Source of the DNA: Hyphomonas polymorpha PS728
GTDB taxonomy: Bacteria > Pseudomonadota > Alphaproteobacteria > Caulobacterales > Hyphomonadaceae
Length of the DNA stretch: 64,000 bases
Direction of reading: 5' to 3'
Assembly: GCF_000685315.1 (NCBI RefSeq)
Contig: NZ_ARYM01000017.1
Coordinates: 23,502 to 87,501 of the forward strand
Shown here: one piece after another, positions 34,854 through 44,141 of the stretch
Layout: the number at the start of each line of letters is the position of its first letter
How positions within the stretch are numbered: the stretch's first letter is position 1
The notes under the pieces: model-generated
What the model saw: the letters and a program-made list of their open reading frames with translations, nothing else
Database searches by the model: none
Told to the model about the DNA's origin: nothing
Program-made: the position numbers and the translations under genes

Positions 34854-36158
34854 TCAGCGTTTCAGGTTGGTGGTTTCCTGAAGCATCTCATCAACGGTCT
34901 GAACAATCTTCGCGTTTGACGAATAGGCGCGTTGCGTTTCGATCAGATCTGTAAGCTCGGCTGCGATGTCCGTGGTGGACTCCATCAGCGAGTAGCCGGA
35001 GAGGCTGCCGACCGGGCCGCTGCCTGCGTCCCAGAGATAGAGATTGCCGCTGGAGTTCGAGACAGAATAGGCCTGAGAATCGAGCGCCCGGAGCCCGTTC
35101 ATGTTGGGCACGTCGCCCACCGGGATCTGATAAAGCGTGCGGCGGAAGCCCTTGTCATAGATCGCTTGCAGGAAGCCCTGCTCGTCGATCTCGATCGACT
35201 GCAGGTCACCAATGGGCGAGCCATTCTTCGTCACCGCGGTCGGCGCGAAGGAGGCGGCAAGCTGGGTGATGCCGGCGCTGTCATTCGGGCGGCCAATGAA
35301 CACTTCCACGGGGCCGTGGTCGAGGTTGATCGAGACGCGGCCGGTTGCCGGATCATAGATGGCGCCGTTGGAGGCGGTAGCCGCGGCGATGCGCCCGCCC
35401 GCCGATGGCGTGTCGTTAAAGGTGAGATCGAGATCGCCAATAGAGGTGGCAGGGTTGCCGGCGCTGTCGAAAATCTGGACAGTCCACTCATTGCTCGAGC
35501 CGCTCGCCGGGACGTTCGGTGTGAACTGGAAGGTGACTGTCTGCGCGCGGCCAAGGTTGTCGAAATACTCGACCGGCAGGAGGTAGGGGTCACTGGAGGC
35601 GCCGGCAGTGGTCGCATCGGCCGGAATGTTGATCCCCAGCTCGATGCTGGAAGTCGGCGTGGCGTTGAACTGCGAGGTCGCGATGTTGACGGGCACAAGG
35701 TTGACGCCGCTGTTGCGGCTGACATTGCCGACTTCGCCAGCTGAATCGGCTGGCCAGCCAAGCAGGAAGAGGCCGCTCTGGGTTCTCAGGAAGCCGTTTT
35801 CATCGGCATAGAAAGAGCCGGTGGGTGTGAGCATCAGATTGCGGTTGGAGGCAAGCGAGTTGATGCCGCCAATGTCGGTGACCGGGAGCAGGCCCCGTCC
35901 GGAGACTGCCACATCTGTGGCGCTGCCGGTGCGGATCAGCGAACCCGTAGCGGAGATATCCTTGTACGTATCGACACGTACGCCGCCGGCAGCATAGGCG
36001 GAGGATTTCTGCTGCAGCACCATGCTGGAGAAGTCCACGGCGCTGCGCTTGTAGCCGTAGGTACCCGAGTTTGCGATGTTATCGGAAATGGTGGCGAGGC
36101 GTGTGCCATTGACACTCAGCCCCATTACCCCCGCGTTCAGGGAGGATGAGATGCTCAT
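34854..36158 (-). CDS. flgE: Flagellar hook protein FlgE
   Basis: A 434-residue hook protein from ATG 36158 (GGAGCAACC upstream); an in-frame start at 36191 would add a poor extension. The N-terminal motif is LNAGVMGLSVNGTRLATISDNIANSGTYGYKRSAVDFSSMV, and the C-terminal FlgE/F/G motif is MESTTDIAAELTDLIETQRAYSSNAKIVQTVDEMLQETTNLKR. It heads flgE-K-L-I. Confidence 0.95.
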   Translation of the reverse strand: MSISSSLNAGVMGLSVNGTRLATISDNIANSGTYGYKRSAVDFSSMVLQQKSSAYAAGGVRVDTYKDISATGSLIRTGSATDVAVSGRGLLPVTDIGGINSLASNRNLMLTPTGSFYADENGFLRTQSGLFLLGWPADSAGEVGNVSRNSGVNLVPVNIATSQFNATPTSSIELGINIPADATTAGASSDPYLLPVEYFDNLGRAQTVTFQFTPNVPASGSSNEWTVQIFDSAGNPATSIGDLDLTFNDTPSAGGRIAAATASNGAIYDPATGRVSINLDHGPVEVFIGRPNDSAGITQLAASFAPTAVTKNGSPIGDLQSIEIDEQGFLQAIYDKGFRRTLYQIPVGDVPNMNGLRALDSQAYSVSNSSGNLYLWDAGSGPVGSLSGYSLMESTTDIAAELTDLIETQRAYSSNAKIVQTVDEMLQETTNLKR

Positions 36159-36277
36159 ATCTGGTTGCTCCTGCGTCAGATAATGACGCAAATTGAAGGC
36201 AACTCGTAAATAAGCCGATAACTGGTGTTAGCGGAGTTTGTTAATCTTCTGGAAACGCATTCGGCGGAGGCCTCGCG

Positions 36278-37177
36278 CTACTCCGTCAGTATCGTGATGG
36301 AAATCCTGCGGTTCTGGGCCGCTTGCGTATCTTCCTTGACCAACGGATCGGTGTCAGCCTTGCCGGATACCTCGCGGATGCGGTCTCCAGGAACACCGGC
36401 CCGTTCCAGCAGGCGGCGCGCCGCATTGGCGCGGTCGGCAGACAGGTTCCAGTTATCGTAGATGGCGCCGTTGCGGTAACGGTGGCTATCGGTATGGCCG
36501 ACGATCTTGATGTCATTGTCAAATTCGCCGAACGCCTCAGCGACCACGTCCATCAGTTGCATCATCGTGTCGGAGGGCTCACTGCGGCCAAGCGGGAAGA
36601 GGGGGGTGCTTTCCGAATCGGTGATCTCCAGAACGATGCCTTCTGCAGACATCTTGATCAGCAGGTGCTCGGAAAGCTGGCGGCTCTGTTCGCCAAGGGA
36701 CTCCTTGAGTTCCTGCAGTTCGGCAGCGATCTGCCTTTCCTCGGCCTGTTTCGCCGTAGCGTCTGCGGCTTCGCTTTCGGAATCTCGTTGTTTGCTGTCG
36801 CCAAAGGAGGGGTTTTCGACGCTTTCCTTGCGATTGGCGCCCATGCCCATCTTGGCATAGGTGTTTTCGGCAAAGATCGACGAGCCGTTAAGACCGTCAG
36901 ACCCGCCGCCGGAAATCCGGCTGATCGGGATGGTGGGGCTGAAATAGTCGGCGATACCCTTGCGCTGTTCTTCGGTTGTGGCGTTCAGCAGCCACATGAG
37001 AAGGAAGAACGCCATCATGGCGGTCACGAAGTCAGCATAGGCTACTTTCCAGGCGCCGCCATGATGGCCGTCCGCCTTGTAGACCTTCTTACGCTTAATA
37101 ATGGTCGGTCCTTGTGCTGAGGAGTCCGTGCCCATTTCAACCACCAGTTCTGCTTCTGCTGGGGGTGCTTTTACCAT
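36278..37177 (-). CDS. motB: Flagellar stator protein MotB
   Basis: A 299-residue protein from ATG 37177; an ATG at 37282 would make it overlap the divergent fliM-like start. The membrane span holds the proton-path Asp (AYADFVTAMMAFFLLMWLLN), followed by plug and linker. The OmpA-like peptidoglycan-binding domain is at about 195-290 (KIVGHTDSHRYRNGAIYDNWNLSADRANAARRLLERAGV). MotB pairs with MotA, which is on the other strand (38262-39128). The gene is divergent from the fliM-like gene. Confidence 0.92.
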   Translation of the reverse strand: MVKAPPAEAELVVEMGTDSSAQGPTIIKRKKVYKADGHHGGAWKVAYADFVTAMMAFFLLMWLLNATTEEQRKGIADYFSPTIPISRISGGGSDGLNGSSIFAENTYAKMGMGANRKESVENPSFGDSKQRDSESEAADATAKQAEERQIAAELQELKESLGEQSRQLSEHLLIKMSAEGIVLEITDSESTPLFPLGRSEPSDTMMQLMDVVAEAFGEFDNDIKIVGHTDSHRYRNGAIYDNWNLSADRANAARRLLERAGVPGDRIREVSGKADTDPLVKEDTQAAQNRRISITILTE

Positions 37178-37299
37178 CGCATGCTCAATTAAGAGCGTAA
37201 GACAGAGGTAAGGATCGGGGCTTTGCGATAACCATTCTTCAACCAATTGGGCAGCACTAAGAGTCGTTGGAATCGCATTCATCCCGGAAGGGTGGGGAT

Positions 37300-38190
37300 A
37301 TGTCGTCGGTGCTGAGAAAGAAGATGGGGGCAGGGTCGGGATTACCTCCGACAATCCTGCGTTACCATGATTTCTGGAGCGCGATTCACCAATCCGTTTC
37401 CGGCTGGGCCGCGCAGGCGCTGGACGGCAGCGTTCCGCCGGCGCCGGAAATTCGCCGTGTGTATTCAGGCGCCAGCGCAATCGAGGCGCTCGATCAGCGG
37501 ACAACTTTCTTCTTTAATTCAAAGCTTTCGCCGGGTCTGTGCGCAATTGCCACAGATGGCGCGGGCGCGGCTCGTGTTGTGGCCAGGCGGCTGAGTCAGG
37601 ACTTTGAAAGTGCCAAGGAAGCCTCCGCACTGTTCCTGAAGCTGATGTTCGAGGCGCCCGCCGTTGCCTTGTGGCGGGCCGCTGCCGCTTCGCTTGAGGG
37701 CCACCAGGCCGAGACGGTAACGTCTCCTCTGTCTGAGCCGGCACAGGCCGCCGGCAACTTTGAAGCTGACAGCCGGTATCTGATCATTGGCTATACGGTG
37801 ATGCCGGAAGCCGTTCAGTCGCAGATATGGCTCGTATTCGATCTCGACTATCTCATGGGCTGCGCGCATGAGGCCGAACGGCGCGCGGCAGAGCACAGGC
37901 GTCCGCCAGCTTCCAGGCTGCTGCGGGAGAGCGTTATGAGCTCTTCGATAAAGGTTGAGGCGGTTCTTGACAAAATATCAATGACGATCGGCGAATGCTC
38001 TCGCCTGAAAGTGGGCGATCTCATTCCGCTGCCAGACACCGATCCCGGATCGATCCGTCTGAATGCCGAGACCGTCAACGGACAAATTGAGATCGGGCAA
38101 TGTGAAATGGGAGTTTGGAAGCGCCAGCGCGCGCTGAAGCTCAAACAGCCCGTGCTCGAACCCTTCACGCAGGAAGTCGCGAAGATGTAG
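37300..38190 (+). CDS. fliM: Divergent FliM-like flagellar motor switch protein
   Basis: A 296-residue protein from ATG 37300 (AGGGTGGGGAT upstream). The C-terminal 80 residues form a SpoA/FliN-type domain (SSSIKVEAVLDKISMTIGECSRLKVGDLIPLPDTDPGSIRLNAETVNGQIEIGQCEMGVWKRQRALKL). The N-terminal two thirds are a FliM-middle-domain-like alpha/beta region with weak similarity. Its location just before motA and after a divergent motB supports FliM. The N-terminal EIDAL/EIDxxL CheY-binding peptide is not visible, so switching may use another contact. Confidence 0.7.
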   Translation: MSSVLRKKMGAGSGLPPTILRYHDFWSAIHQSVSGWAAQALDGSVPPAPEIRRVYSGASAIEALDQRTTFFFNSKLSPGLCAIATDGAGAARVVARRLSQDFESAKEASALFLKLMFEAPAVALWRAAAASLEGHQAETVTSPLSEPAQAAGNFEADSRYLIIGYTVMPEAVQSQIWLVFDLDYLMGCAHEAERRAAEHRRPPASRLLRESVMSSSIKVEAVLDKISMTIGECSRLKVGDLIPLPDTDPGSIRLNAETVNGQIEIGQCEMGVWKRQRALKLKQPVLEPFTQEVAKM

Positions 38191-38261
38191 CAAGGAAGAA
38201 TGACTGCCCGCAGCCACCAGCAAAAAGAGTGGCGCGGTTTTTGGTACACGGAGATAGGCAC

Positions 38262-39128
38262 TTGAACGCGATACTAGGCCTGGTGGTCACCATGGTGATG
38301 GTCTTCGGCGGCTATATGCTGGCCGGGGGCAAATTGGGAATTATCCTGCATTCCCTTCCATTTGAGATGATGATGATTGGGGGCGCGGCAACCGGCGCCT
38401 TCCTTGCGTCCAACGATTTCAACACAGTCAAGCATACCGGCGGCGACGTTGCTGCGGCTTTCGCTGGCCCGAAATGGAAGAAGAACGACTATCAAGATCT
38501 GCTCCTGCTGATGCATGAGCTGCTGCACATCCTGAAGCAGAACCCCGTCGATATCGAACCGCATATCGAAGCGCCGAATGAGTCGGCGATCTTCACAAAA
38601 TACCCGCGCATCCTGAAGGATCATGAAGCCATCGAGATGATCTGCGACACGATCCGCTCGATGATCATGAACTTTGACAATGTGCATCAGGTCGAAGAGC
38701 TGCTCGACAAGCACCTGGAAAGTCTTCTGGAAGAGAAGCTGCACGGCTCTCACGCGCTCCAGCAGATGGCAGACGCGCTTCCGGCACTCGGCATCGTTGC
38801 GGCCGTTCTGGGTGTTATCAAAACGATGGCGTCGATCGACAAGCCGCCGGAAGTTCTCGGTGGCATGATCGGCGGCGCCCTTGTCGGTACCTTCCTCGGC
38901 GTGTTCCTCGCTTATGGTGTGGTCGGACCGTTTGCGGCACGCGTGAAGACGATCCGCAGCGAAGAACATCTCTTCTATTCAATGATTGGTCAGGTGCTGG
39001 TGTCGAACCTGCACAAGAACCCCGTCAACATCTGCGTAGAGGTAGCGCGCCGTCAGGCGCCGGCCCGTGTGCGCCCATCCTTCGATGAAATCGAGCAGGC
39101 TGTGAGGGGGCTCAAGCAGGCGGCATGA
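38262..39128 (+). CDS. motA: Flagellar stator protein MotA
   Basis: A 288-residue MotA from TTG 38262 (GGAGATAGG upstream). The first span reads NAILGLVVTMVMVFGGYMLAGGKLGIILHS, and the later spans hold ALPALGIVAAVLGVIKTMASIDKPPEVLGGMIGGALVGTFLGVFLAYGVV, which is the MotA family signature. Length is exactly normal. It overlaps the 578-residue secreted-protein gene by four bases (ATGA). Confidence 0.95.
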   Translation: MNAILGLVVTMVMVFGGYMLAGGKLGIILHSLPFEMMMIGGAATGAFLASNDFNTVKHTGGDVAAAFAGPKWKKNDYQDLLLLMHELLHILKQNPVDIEPHIEAPNESAIFTKYPRILKDHEAIEMICDTIRSMIMNFDNVHQVEELLDKHLESLLEEKLHGSHALQQMADALPALGIVAAVLGVIKTMASIDKPPEVLGGMIGGALVGTFLGVFLAYGVVGPFAARVKTIRSEEHLFYSMIGQVLVSNLHKNPVNICVEVARRQAPARVRPSFDEIEQAVRGLKQAA

Positions 39129-40861
39129 GGCGATACGTCTGGCTTCTTCTTTGCGGCGCTCTGCTGGCTCCGCCCGTCCTTGCTGCCAAACCGGCGGAAA
39201 AGACGGCGGAGCCAGACGCGCGAAAGCAGGAGCTCTCGACCGAGCTCAACCAGTTCGTCCGGGATGCAATCGATGAGGGCCTGCTGGCGCCTGCCGGATC
39301 GGGCGCGGCCCGCGGCGCGGCGAGTGCCGAGGCGTCGCCGGCGGGGGAGGGGAGCGTTGATATCCCCAAGGCTGGCGGCGCAGTGATCTGCGGCGAAACC
39401 TATCCGCTGGATTTCTCCGAGTTCGAAGCGGCCGCCAGTTATGCCGACATCCTGAATTATCGCAGCCAGCTTCAGGTGAGCGGTGAGGCGTCTACGGATG
39501 ACCCGCGTCTCGCCAGAGCGTATATCGCGCTGGATATGGGCTCTGAGGCGGTAATGAACCTGCGCAACCCGGACAGCCCGGATGAAGTTGCCCTGCGCGA
39601 AGTGGCCTTGCTTCTGGATGGCCGAACCCGGCCTAATGTTTCTTATTTTCAAGGATTTGCGCGCTGTCATGAGCGCGGCGAGTTCTGGCTCGGGGTTGCG
39701 CTGCTGGTTGATGGGCAATCGGCAGGCACGGCCTATGTCGACAAATGGTTCAGTGAATACCGGCATCTGCCATTGCAGTTGCGCACGAGCGTAACGGCGC
39801 TGGCTGTCCCCGCGCTCGACCGGACCGATGGGCGGTTCCTGTCGCAGAAAATGCTGGCTTCGTTTTCGAGCAATGATCTGCGGGATTCCACGCAGCTTCA
39901 GTTCGCTAGCGCCATCCTCGCGCTGGGGCAGGGCAGCAGCGAGGCGGAAATCCTTATCCGGACATTCCTTCTGCAGGGCCGGTTCCAGGAAGAAGCGCTT
40001 CTGACGCTGATCCGTCATCGCCGCGTTATCGATCCGCCGCTCAAGGCGCTTCTCCTCGACAGCATGCTGCTCAAGATCGAGCAGTCCAAGCATGAGGAAG
40101 ATATCCGTGCCAGCATGAAGTTCGTACTCGATGAACTCAGTGCAGGGTCGCGGTACATGACGATGATGGAGATGGCGGCGCGCGAGAACATGCAGAGCGA
40201 CGTTGTGCAGGGCGAGATCCGCGATCATTTCGTGAGCGCCCTTCAGCGCGACCTGACAAGCGCCGACCCGCTTCAGAACCTTGCCGCGATCGAAGCGCTA
40301 TCGGTGGAAACGGGACTTCTGGACGATCACGATCAACGCACGGCTCTTTATGAAGAGGCGACCCTGAAAGCGGTGCGCCTGGGCTTTGCCTCCCTGGCAG
40401 ACGAGCTTTCCCGCAAGACACAGCCGGGAGAAGCGGTGGCCGAGCAACGCGCGACGCTGGCTTACCGGCTGAAGGATTATCCCGCTGTCTTCCAGCTAGC
40501 GCAGGCCAATCCCTCAAATCCCCAGATTGGGCTGGTGGCCGCGCTCAGCGCCATCGACGCCAACGACGCCGCTCAGGTTCAACAGTTTACCGGCCGCCTC
40601 AAGCTGGACGCCGATACTGTCCTGATGCTGATCGAGCATGACGCCGCCAGCCGGCGTTGGATTGTTCCAGCCAGTGTGTATTCCACCGCCAGAGAGATTA
40701 ACGACGAAGCCCGGGCCGTGCGGGTGAAGCGGGTTCTGGATCTGAAGCGGGCGGCTTCCGGCGAAGTATCCGGACCGTCTCCTGCGACCATGGCAGGCAT
40801 GGGGGAGCGGCTGATGTCGACGCGCATGGCGCTGGAATCTCTCGAAGGGGAGGGGAACTGA
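39125..40861 (+). CDS. Secreted alpha-helical protein coupled to motA, unknown (MotC position)
   Basis: A 578-residue protein with signal peptide (RRYVWLLLCGALLAPPVLAA). A low-complexity Ala/Glu/Ser segment precedes about 450 residues of helical-repeat character (LQFASAILALGQGSSEAEILIRTFLLQGRFQEEALLTLIRHRRV...), resembling a TPR/SEL solenoid. It overlaps motA (ATGA) and is one base from flgF, so it belongs to the flagellar operon. Position and predicted export recall rhizobial MotC, the periplasmic stator partner of MotE (a MotE-like gene is at 25070), but I see no sequence signature of MotC. Confidence 0.8.
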   Translation: MRRYVWLLLCGALLAPPVLAAKPAEKTAEPDARKQELSTELNQFVRDAIDEGLLAPAGSGAARGAASAEASPAGEGSVDIPKAGGAVICGETYPLDFSEFEAAASYADILNYRSQLQVSGEASTDDPRLARAYIALDMGSEAVMNLRNPDSPDEVALREVALLLDGRTRPNVSYFQGFARCHERGEFWLGVALLVDGQSAGTAYVDKWFSEYRHLPLQLRTSVTALAVPALDRTDGRFLSQKMLASFSSNDLRDSTQLQFASAILALGQGSSEAEILIRTFLLQGRFQEEALLTLIRHRRVIDPPLKALLLDSMLLKIEQSKHEEDIRASMKFVLDELSAGSRYMTMMEMAARENMQSDVVQGEIRDHFVSALQRDLTSADPLQNLAAIEALSVETGLLDDHDQRTALYEEATLKAVRLGFASLADELSRKTQPGEAVAEQRATLAYRLKDYPAVFQLAQANPSNPQIGLVAALSAIDANDAAQVQQFTGRLKLDADTVLMLIEHDAASRRWIVPASVYSTAREINDEARAVRVKRVLDLKRAASGEVSGPSPATMAGMGERLMSTRMALESLEGEGN

Positions 40862-41578
40862 ATGTCTAGCCCAGTCTATACAACCCTGACGCGCCAGCAG
40901 GGCCTGATGCAGGAAATGCAGGCGGTTGCCAACAACCTCGCCAACTCCAGCACGACCGGCTACAAATCCGACAAGGCCGTCTTCACCGAATTCCTGGTTT
41001 CGACTGGCAATTCTGCCGATCAGTCGCTTTCGATGGGCGCGCTGGGCGGCCACACATTCGTGATGGAGCAGGGTGGCCTCAATTTCACTGGAGGCCGGTT
41101 TGATCTCGCCATTCAGGGAGAGGGCTTTTTCAGGGTGGATACTCCGCAGGGGGAGCGCCTGACGCGCGCTGGCCATTTCCAGCTGTCTTCGGCCGGCCAA
41201 CTCGTCGATATGCATGGTAACGCCGTGCTCAGCGCGGGTGGAAACCCGATAACAATTCCTGATGACGTGCTTGATGTGAAGTTCGGTGAAGACGGAACGA
41301 TCTCGGGCAATGGCCAGATCATCGACCAGCTTGGAATCATGACCGCCGATGGCGAACTCAGACGCGATTCCAACACCTATTTCTCCGCCGATGGCGGTAC
41401 GGTTCAGGCGCAGGACGCAAAGCTTGTCCAGGGCGCGCTTGAGCAATCGAATGTTTCGCCGGTACTGGAAGTGGCCCGGATGATCGAAGTCCAGCGCGCC
41501 TATGAGGCGGGCCAGGCACTTCTTGAGAGGGAGGACCAGCGCATCAGCCAGCTGATCACAGCTGTGCGCGAACGTTGA
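40862..41578 (+). CDS. flgF: Flagellar proximal-rod protein FlgF
   Basis: A 238-residue rod protein with the N-terminal LTRQQGLMQEMQAVANNLANSSTTGYKSDKAVF and C-terminal VSPVLEVARMIEVQRAYEAGQALLEREDQRISQLITAV, plus the DLAIQGEGFFRV core shared by FlgE/F/G. It starts one base after the preceding stop and is followed by flgG, the usual order. Confidence 0.93.
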   Translation: MSSPVYTTLTRQQGLMQEMQAVANNLANSSTTGYKSDKAVFTEFLVSTGNSADQSLSMGALGGHTFVMEQGGLNFTGGRFDLAIQGEGFFRVDTPQGERLTRAGHFQLSSAGQLVDMHGNAVLSAGGNPITIPDDVLDVKFGEDGTISGNGQIIDQLGIMTADGELRRDSNTYFSADGGTVQAQDAKLVQGALEQSNVSPVLEVARMIEVQRAYEAGQALLEREDQRISQLITAVRER

Positions 41579-41606
41579 ACCGTTTAAGCAGGTGTAGGAG
41601 ACGCCT

Positions 41607-42392
41607 ATGAAGTCATTGCAGATTGCCGCGTCCGGGATGGCCGCCCAACAGATGCGGGTGGAAGTTATCTCGAACAACATCGCCAACATGAGCACGACGG
41701 CCTATCGTCCGAGGACGGCCGAATTTTCCGATCTCATGTACCAGCAATACCTGACCCCCGGCACGATCACGTCCCAGGTGGGCACTGTTGTGCCCGCAGG
41801 GATTCAGCTGGGTACAGGGGTTCGCCCCACCACAGTTTCCATGCAGCTGACCCAAGGGGCCCTTCGGGAAACGAAATCGGAGCTGGATGTCGCCATTGAC
41901 GGCAGCGGTTACCTTGAAGTGACCCTGCCATCCGGAGAGCCAGCCTTCACGCGCGATGGCAAGCTCACCCGCAGCGCCGATGGCGAAATCGTCACCTCCG
42001 ATGGCTTTCCGCTTGCGGATGGGATTGTCATCCCGGCGGATGCCCGTCGCATCTCGATCAGCCGGGACGGGGAAGTGGTTGCTTATTTCGATAATGAAAC
42101 CCAAGGCCAGGCCATCGGCAACATTTCGCTCGTTCGCTTCGTCAACGAGAAGGGGCTTGAGGCGATGGGGGACAACATGTTCCGGGAAACCGAAGCATCC
42201 GGCCCGCCCAACCGGCTTGTTCCCGGGTCTGAGGGTATGGGCTTCCTGCGTCAGGGCTATATCGAAGACTCAGCCGTGGACGTGGTCAAGGAGATCGCTG
42301 ACCTCATCGAGGCTCAGCGCGGCTATGAGCTGAACTCCAAGGTGATCACGGCATCTGATGAGATGCTGTCTGCAACCACGCGGTTGAGGTAG
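41607..42392 (+). CDS. flgG: Flagellar distal-rod protein FlgG
   Basis: A 261-residue distal-rod protein: MKSLQIAASGMAAQQMRVEVISNNIANMSTTAYR at the start, the DVAIDGSGYLEVTLPSGEPAFTRDGKLTRSADGEIVTSDGFPL core, and SAVDVVKEIADLIEAQRGYELNSKVITASDEMLSATTRLR at the end. FlgG length is diagnostic. It precedes flgA by 4 bases. Confidence 0.96.
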   Translation: MKSLQIAASGMAAQQMRVEVISNNIANMSTTAYRPRTAEFSDLMYQQYLTPGTITSQVGTVVPAGIQLGTGVRPTTVSMQLTQGALRETKSELDVAIDGSGYLEVTLPSGEPAFTRDGKLTRSADGEIVTSDGFPLADGIVIPADARRISISRDGEVVAYFDNETQGQAIGNISLVRFVNEKGLEAMGDNMFRETEASGPPNRLVPGSEGMGFLRQGYIEDSAVDVVKEIADLIEAQRGYELNSKVITASDEMLSATTRLR

Positions 42393-42396
42393 CGTC

Positions 42397-42804
42397 ATGA
42401 GCTCTCTCCTCGCCATTGGTTTCAGCGCCTTCCTGTCCCTGTCAAACGCTTCTTCCCTGGTCGCTTCCGAAGTGATCCGGGCAGGGGATCTCGTCACCCC
42501 GGGAAATGCCACTGCAGATACCGGCGTGGCTGTATCCCTGGATGAGCCGGTCGTCGGCCGCGAAGCCAGACGCACAATCTATGCCGGCCAGCCGGTCACC
42601 ATGGACAATACGCGTCCTGCCCGGCTTGTGGCGCGCAACCAGATCGTCACCGTGAAATACATCGCGGGCGGTCTTGAAATTTCCACCACTGGCCGCGCGA
42701 TGGGGGAAGCTGCCCTCAATGAGCCGGTTACCGTTCTGAACCTGCAGTCTCGGCAACTGGTTCAGGGAATTGTTCAGGAAAACGGATGGGTCCTCGCACA
42801 ATGA
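42397..42804 (+). CDS. flgA: P-ring assembly protein FlgA (short form)
   Basis: A 135-residue exported protein: a signal-like start (LLAIGFSAFLSLSNASSLVA) and the SAF-type domain (GREARRTIYAGQPVTMDNTRPARLVARNQIVTVKYIAGGLEISTTGRAMGEAALNEPVTVLNLQSRQLVQGIV). It lacks the N-terminal half of enteric FlgA (about 220 residues), as many alphaproteobacterial versions do. FlgA chaperones FlgI in the periplasm. Overlaps flgH (ATGA). Confidence 0.88.
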   Translation: MSSLLAIGFSAFLSLSNASSLVASEVIRAGDLVTPGNATADTGVAVSLDEPVVGREARRTIYAGQPVTMDNTRPARLVARNQIVTVKYIAGGLEISTTGRAMGEAALNEPVTVLNLQSRQLVQGIVQENGWVLAQ

Positions 42805-43505
42805 AAACCATGTTCTCCCTGCCTTTCGTTGCACTCGCGGCCGCCGCCTGTGCCAGTTCCGCCCAGCCTGCGCCGGACTATGCTCCGCCTGCGCCCTATA
42901 CCGGCTATCCCGGCGCGGTGCCCGAGCCGGCCGATCCGGATGCACAGAACGCCTCGCTCTGGACCACCACCCCCACCGCGCTGCTCAGTATGCGGCGCGC
43001 CAAGGAAGTGGGCGATCTCCTGACGGTCGTTGTTGAGATGAACGATCAGGCCAGCGTGCAGAGCTCTCTCTCTCGCAGCCGGGATTCCAGCGACGATATG
43101 AGCGTCAATGCCATGTTCGGTCTTCCCGAATGGGCAAATGGTGTGCTCCCCGGCGGCGCGAGCCTCTCGCCCGGCCTCGATGTGGCGCGCAATTCCAGCC
43201 AGAATGGTTCGGGCGCTGTGCGGCGCGCCGAGAAAGTCACCTTCACGCTCGCCGCGCGCGTGGTGGGCGTCGAGCCGAACGGCAACCTCATTATTCACGG
43301 GTATCAGCAGTCACGGGTCAGCAATGAGGTCCGCTATCTGACAGTCTCCGGCGTTATCCGGGCCCAGGATGTCACCCGCATGAACACGGTGACCTATGAC
43401 AAGATTGCCGACGCCAAGCTCGCTTATGTCAGCAATGGCGACGCTGCCTCTGCAACTGACCGGAAAGCCGGCACCAAGATCATCGACAAGATCATTCCTT
43501 TCTAG
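42801..43505 (+). CDS. flgH: Flagellar L-ring lipoprotein FlgH
   Basis: A 234-residue lipoprotein from ATG 42801, the ATG that overlaps the flgA stop. It carries a lipobox (FVALAAAACASS), then the FlgH core (NASLWTTTPTALLSMRRAKEVGDLLTVVVEMNDQ and ARVVGVEPNGNLIIHGYQQSRVSNEVRYLTVSGVIRAQDVT). It forms the outer-membrane L-ring with FlgI. Length is normal. Confidence 0.95.
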   Translation: MKTMFSLPFVALAAAACASSAQPAPDYAPPAPYTGYPGAVPEPADPDAQNASLWTTTPTALLSMRRAKEVGDLLTVVVEMNDQASVQSSLSRSRDSSDDMSVNAMFGLPEWANGVLPGGASLSPGLDVARNSSQNGSGAVRRAEKVTFTLAARVVGVEPNGNLIIHGYQQSRVSNEVRYLTVSGVIRAQDVTRMNTVTYDKIADAKLAYVSNGDAASATDRKAGTKIIDKIIPF

Positions 43506-43514
43506 AGACTCCGG

Positions 43515-44087
43515 ATGAAAAACATCATCACTGCCCTGATTGCCGTTATCTGTGTCGTCATTGGCGGCGTAGGCGGACATATGCTCCGCGGGGGTAGCGG
43601 AGAGGCGGCTGCTGCCTCTGCAACACCAGACAAGGCGCATGGTGAGGAGAAGTCCGAAGACGACGGCCACGGCGCGCCGAAGGAAAAGGAAAAGAAAGAC
43701 TCCCATGGCGGCGACAAGAAAGCCGGCAAGGATAGCCATGGTGGCTCCAGCAGCAGCTCCGGTGTAACCTATTTCCGGTTCAGCCGGGAATTCGTTGTCC
43801 CGATCATCCAGCACGAGCGCGTCGCAAGTCTTGTCATCCTCAATATCAATATCGAGGCCGATGCATCTGCGTCGGACAAGCTTTTCTCTCAGGAGCCTGT
43901 GCTGAGGGATGTGGTGATGACCACCCTGATTGAAATCAGCGGTGATGGCCGGACCTTCCAGTCCATGACCAGCATCGAGAACTATGAAACCGTCCGCTCC
44001 CTGATCCTCGGCAATCTGCAGAAGAAATTCCCGGGAATGGGGATCAAGAACATCCTGATTCTGGATATCGCCCGTCAGGACCTCTGA
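43515..44087 (+). CDS. FliL-family protein (copy 2) with His/Lys-rich linker
   Basis: A 190-residue protein with an N-terminal span (NIITALIAVICVVIGGVGGHML), a strongly charged Asp/Glu/His/Lys-rich linker (about residues 38-80) with repeated DSHGG units, and a FliL-like domain (REFVVPIIQHERVASLVILNINIEADASASDKLFSQEPVLRDVVMTTLIEISG). It sits directly after flgH. The histidine-rich linker could bind metal or sense pH. The gene equals the extra FliL-like/FlgY-position gene of Caulobacter-type loci. Confidence 0.8.
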   Translation: MKNIITALIAVICVVIGGVGGHMLRGGSGEAAAASATPDKAHGEEKSEDDGHGAPKEKEKKDSHGGDKKAGKDSHGGSSSSSGVTYFRFSREFVVPIIQHERVASLVILNINIEADASASDKLFSQEPVLRDVVMTTLIEISGDGRTFQSMTSIENYETVRSLILGNLQKKFPGMGIKNILILDIARQDL

Positions 44088-44141
44088 GTCAGGCTCTCTG
44101 AGCACTGTCCGGGAGAGGGGCTCTACCCTCCCGGATCTAGA

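Noticed and set aside
36158..36278. Possible sigma-54 or CtrA site before flgE
   Set aside because: No TGGCAC-N5-TTGC or TTAA-N7-TTAA match with at most one mismatch was found on either strand.
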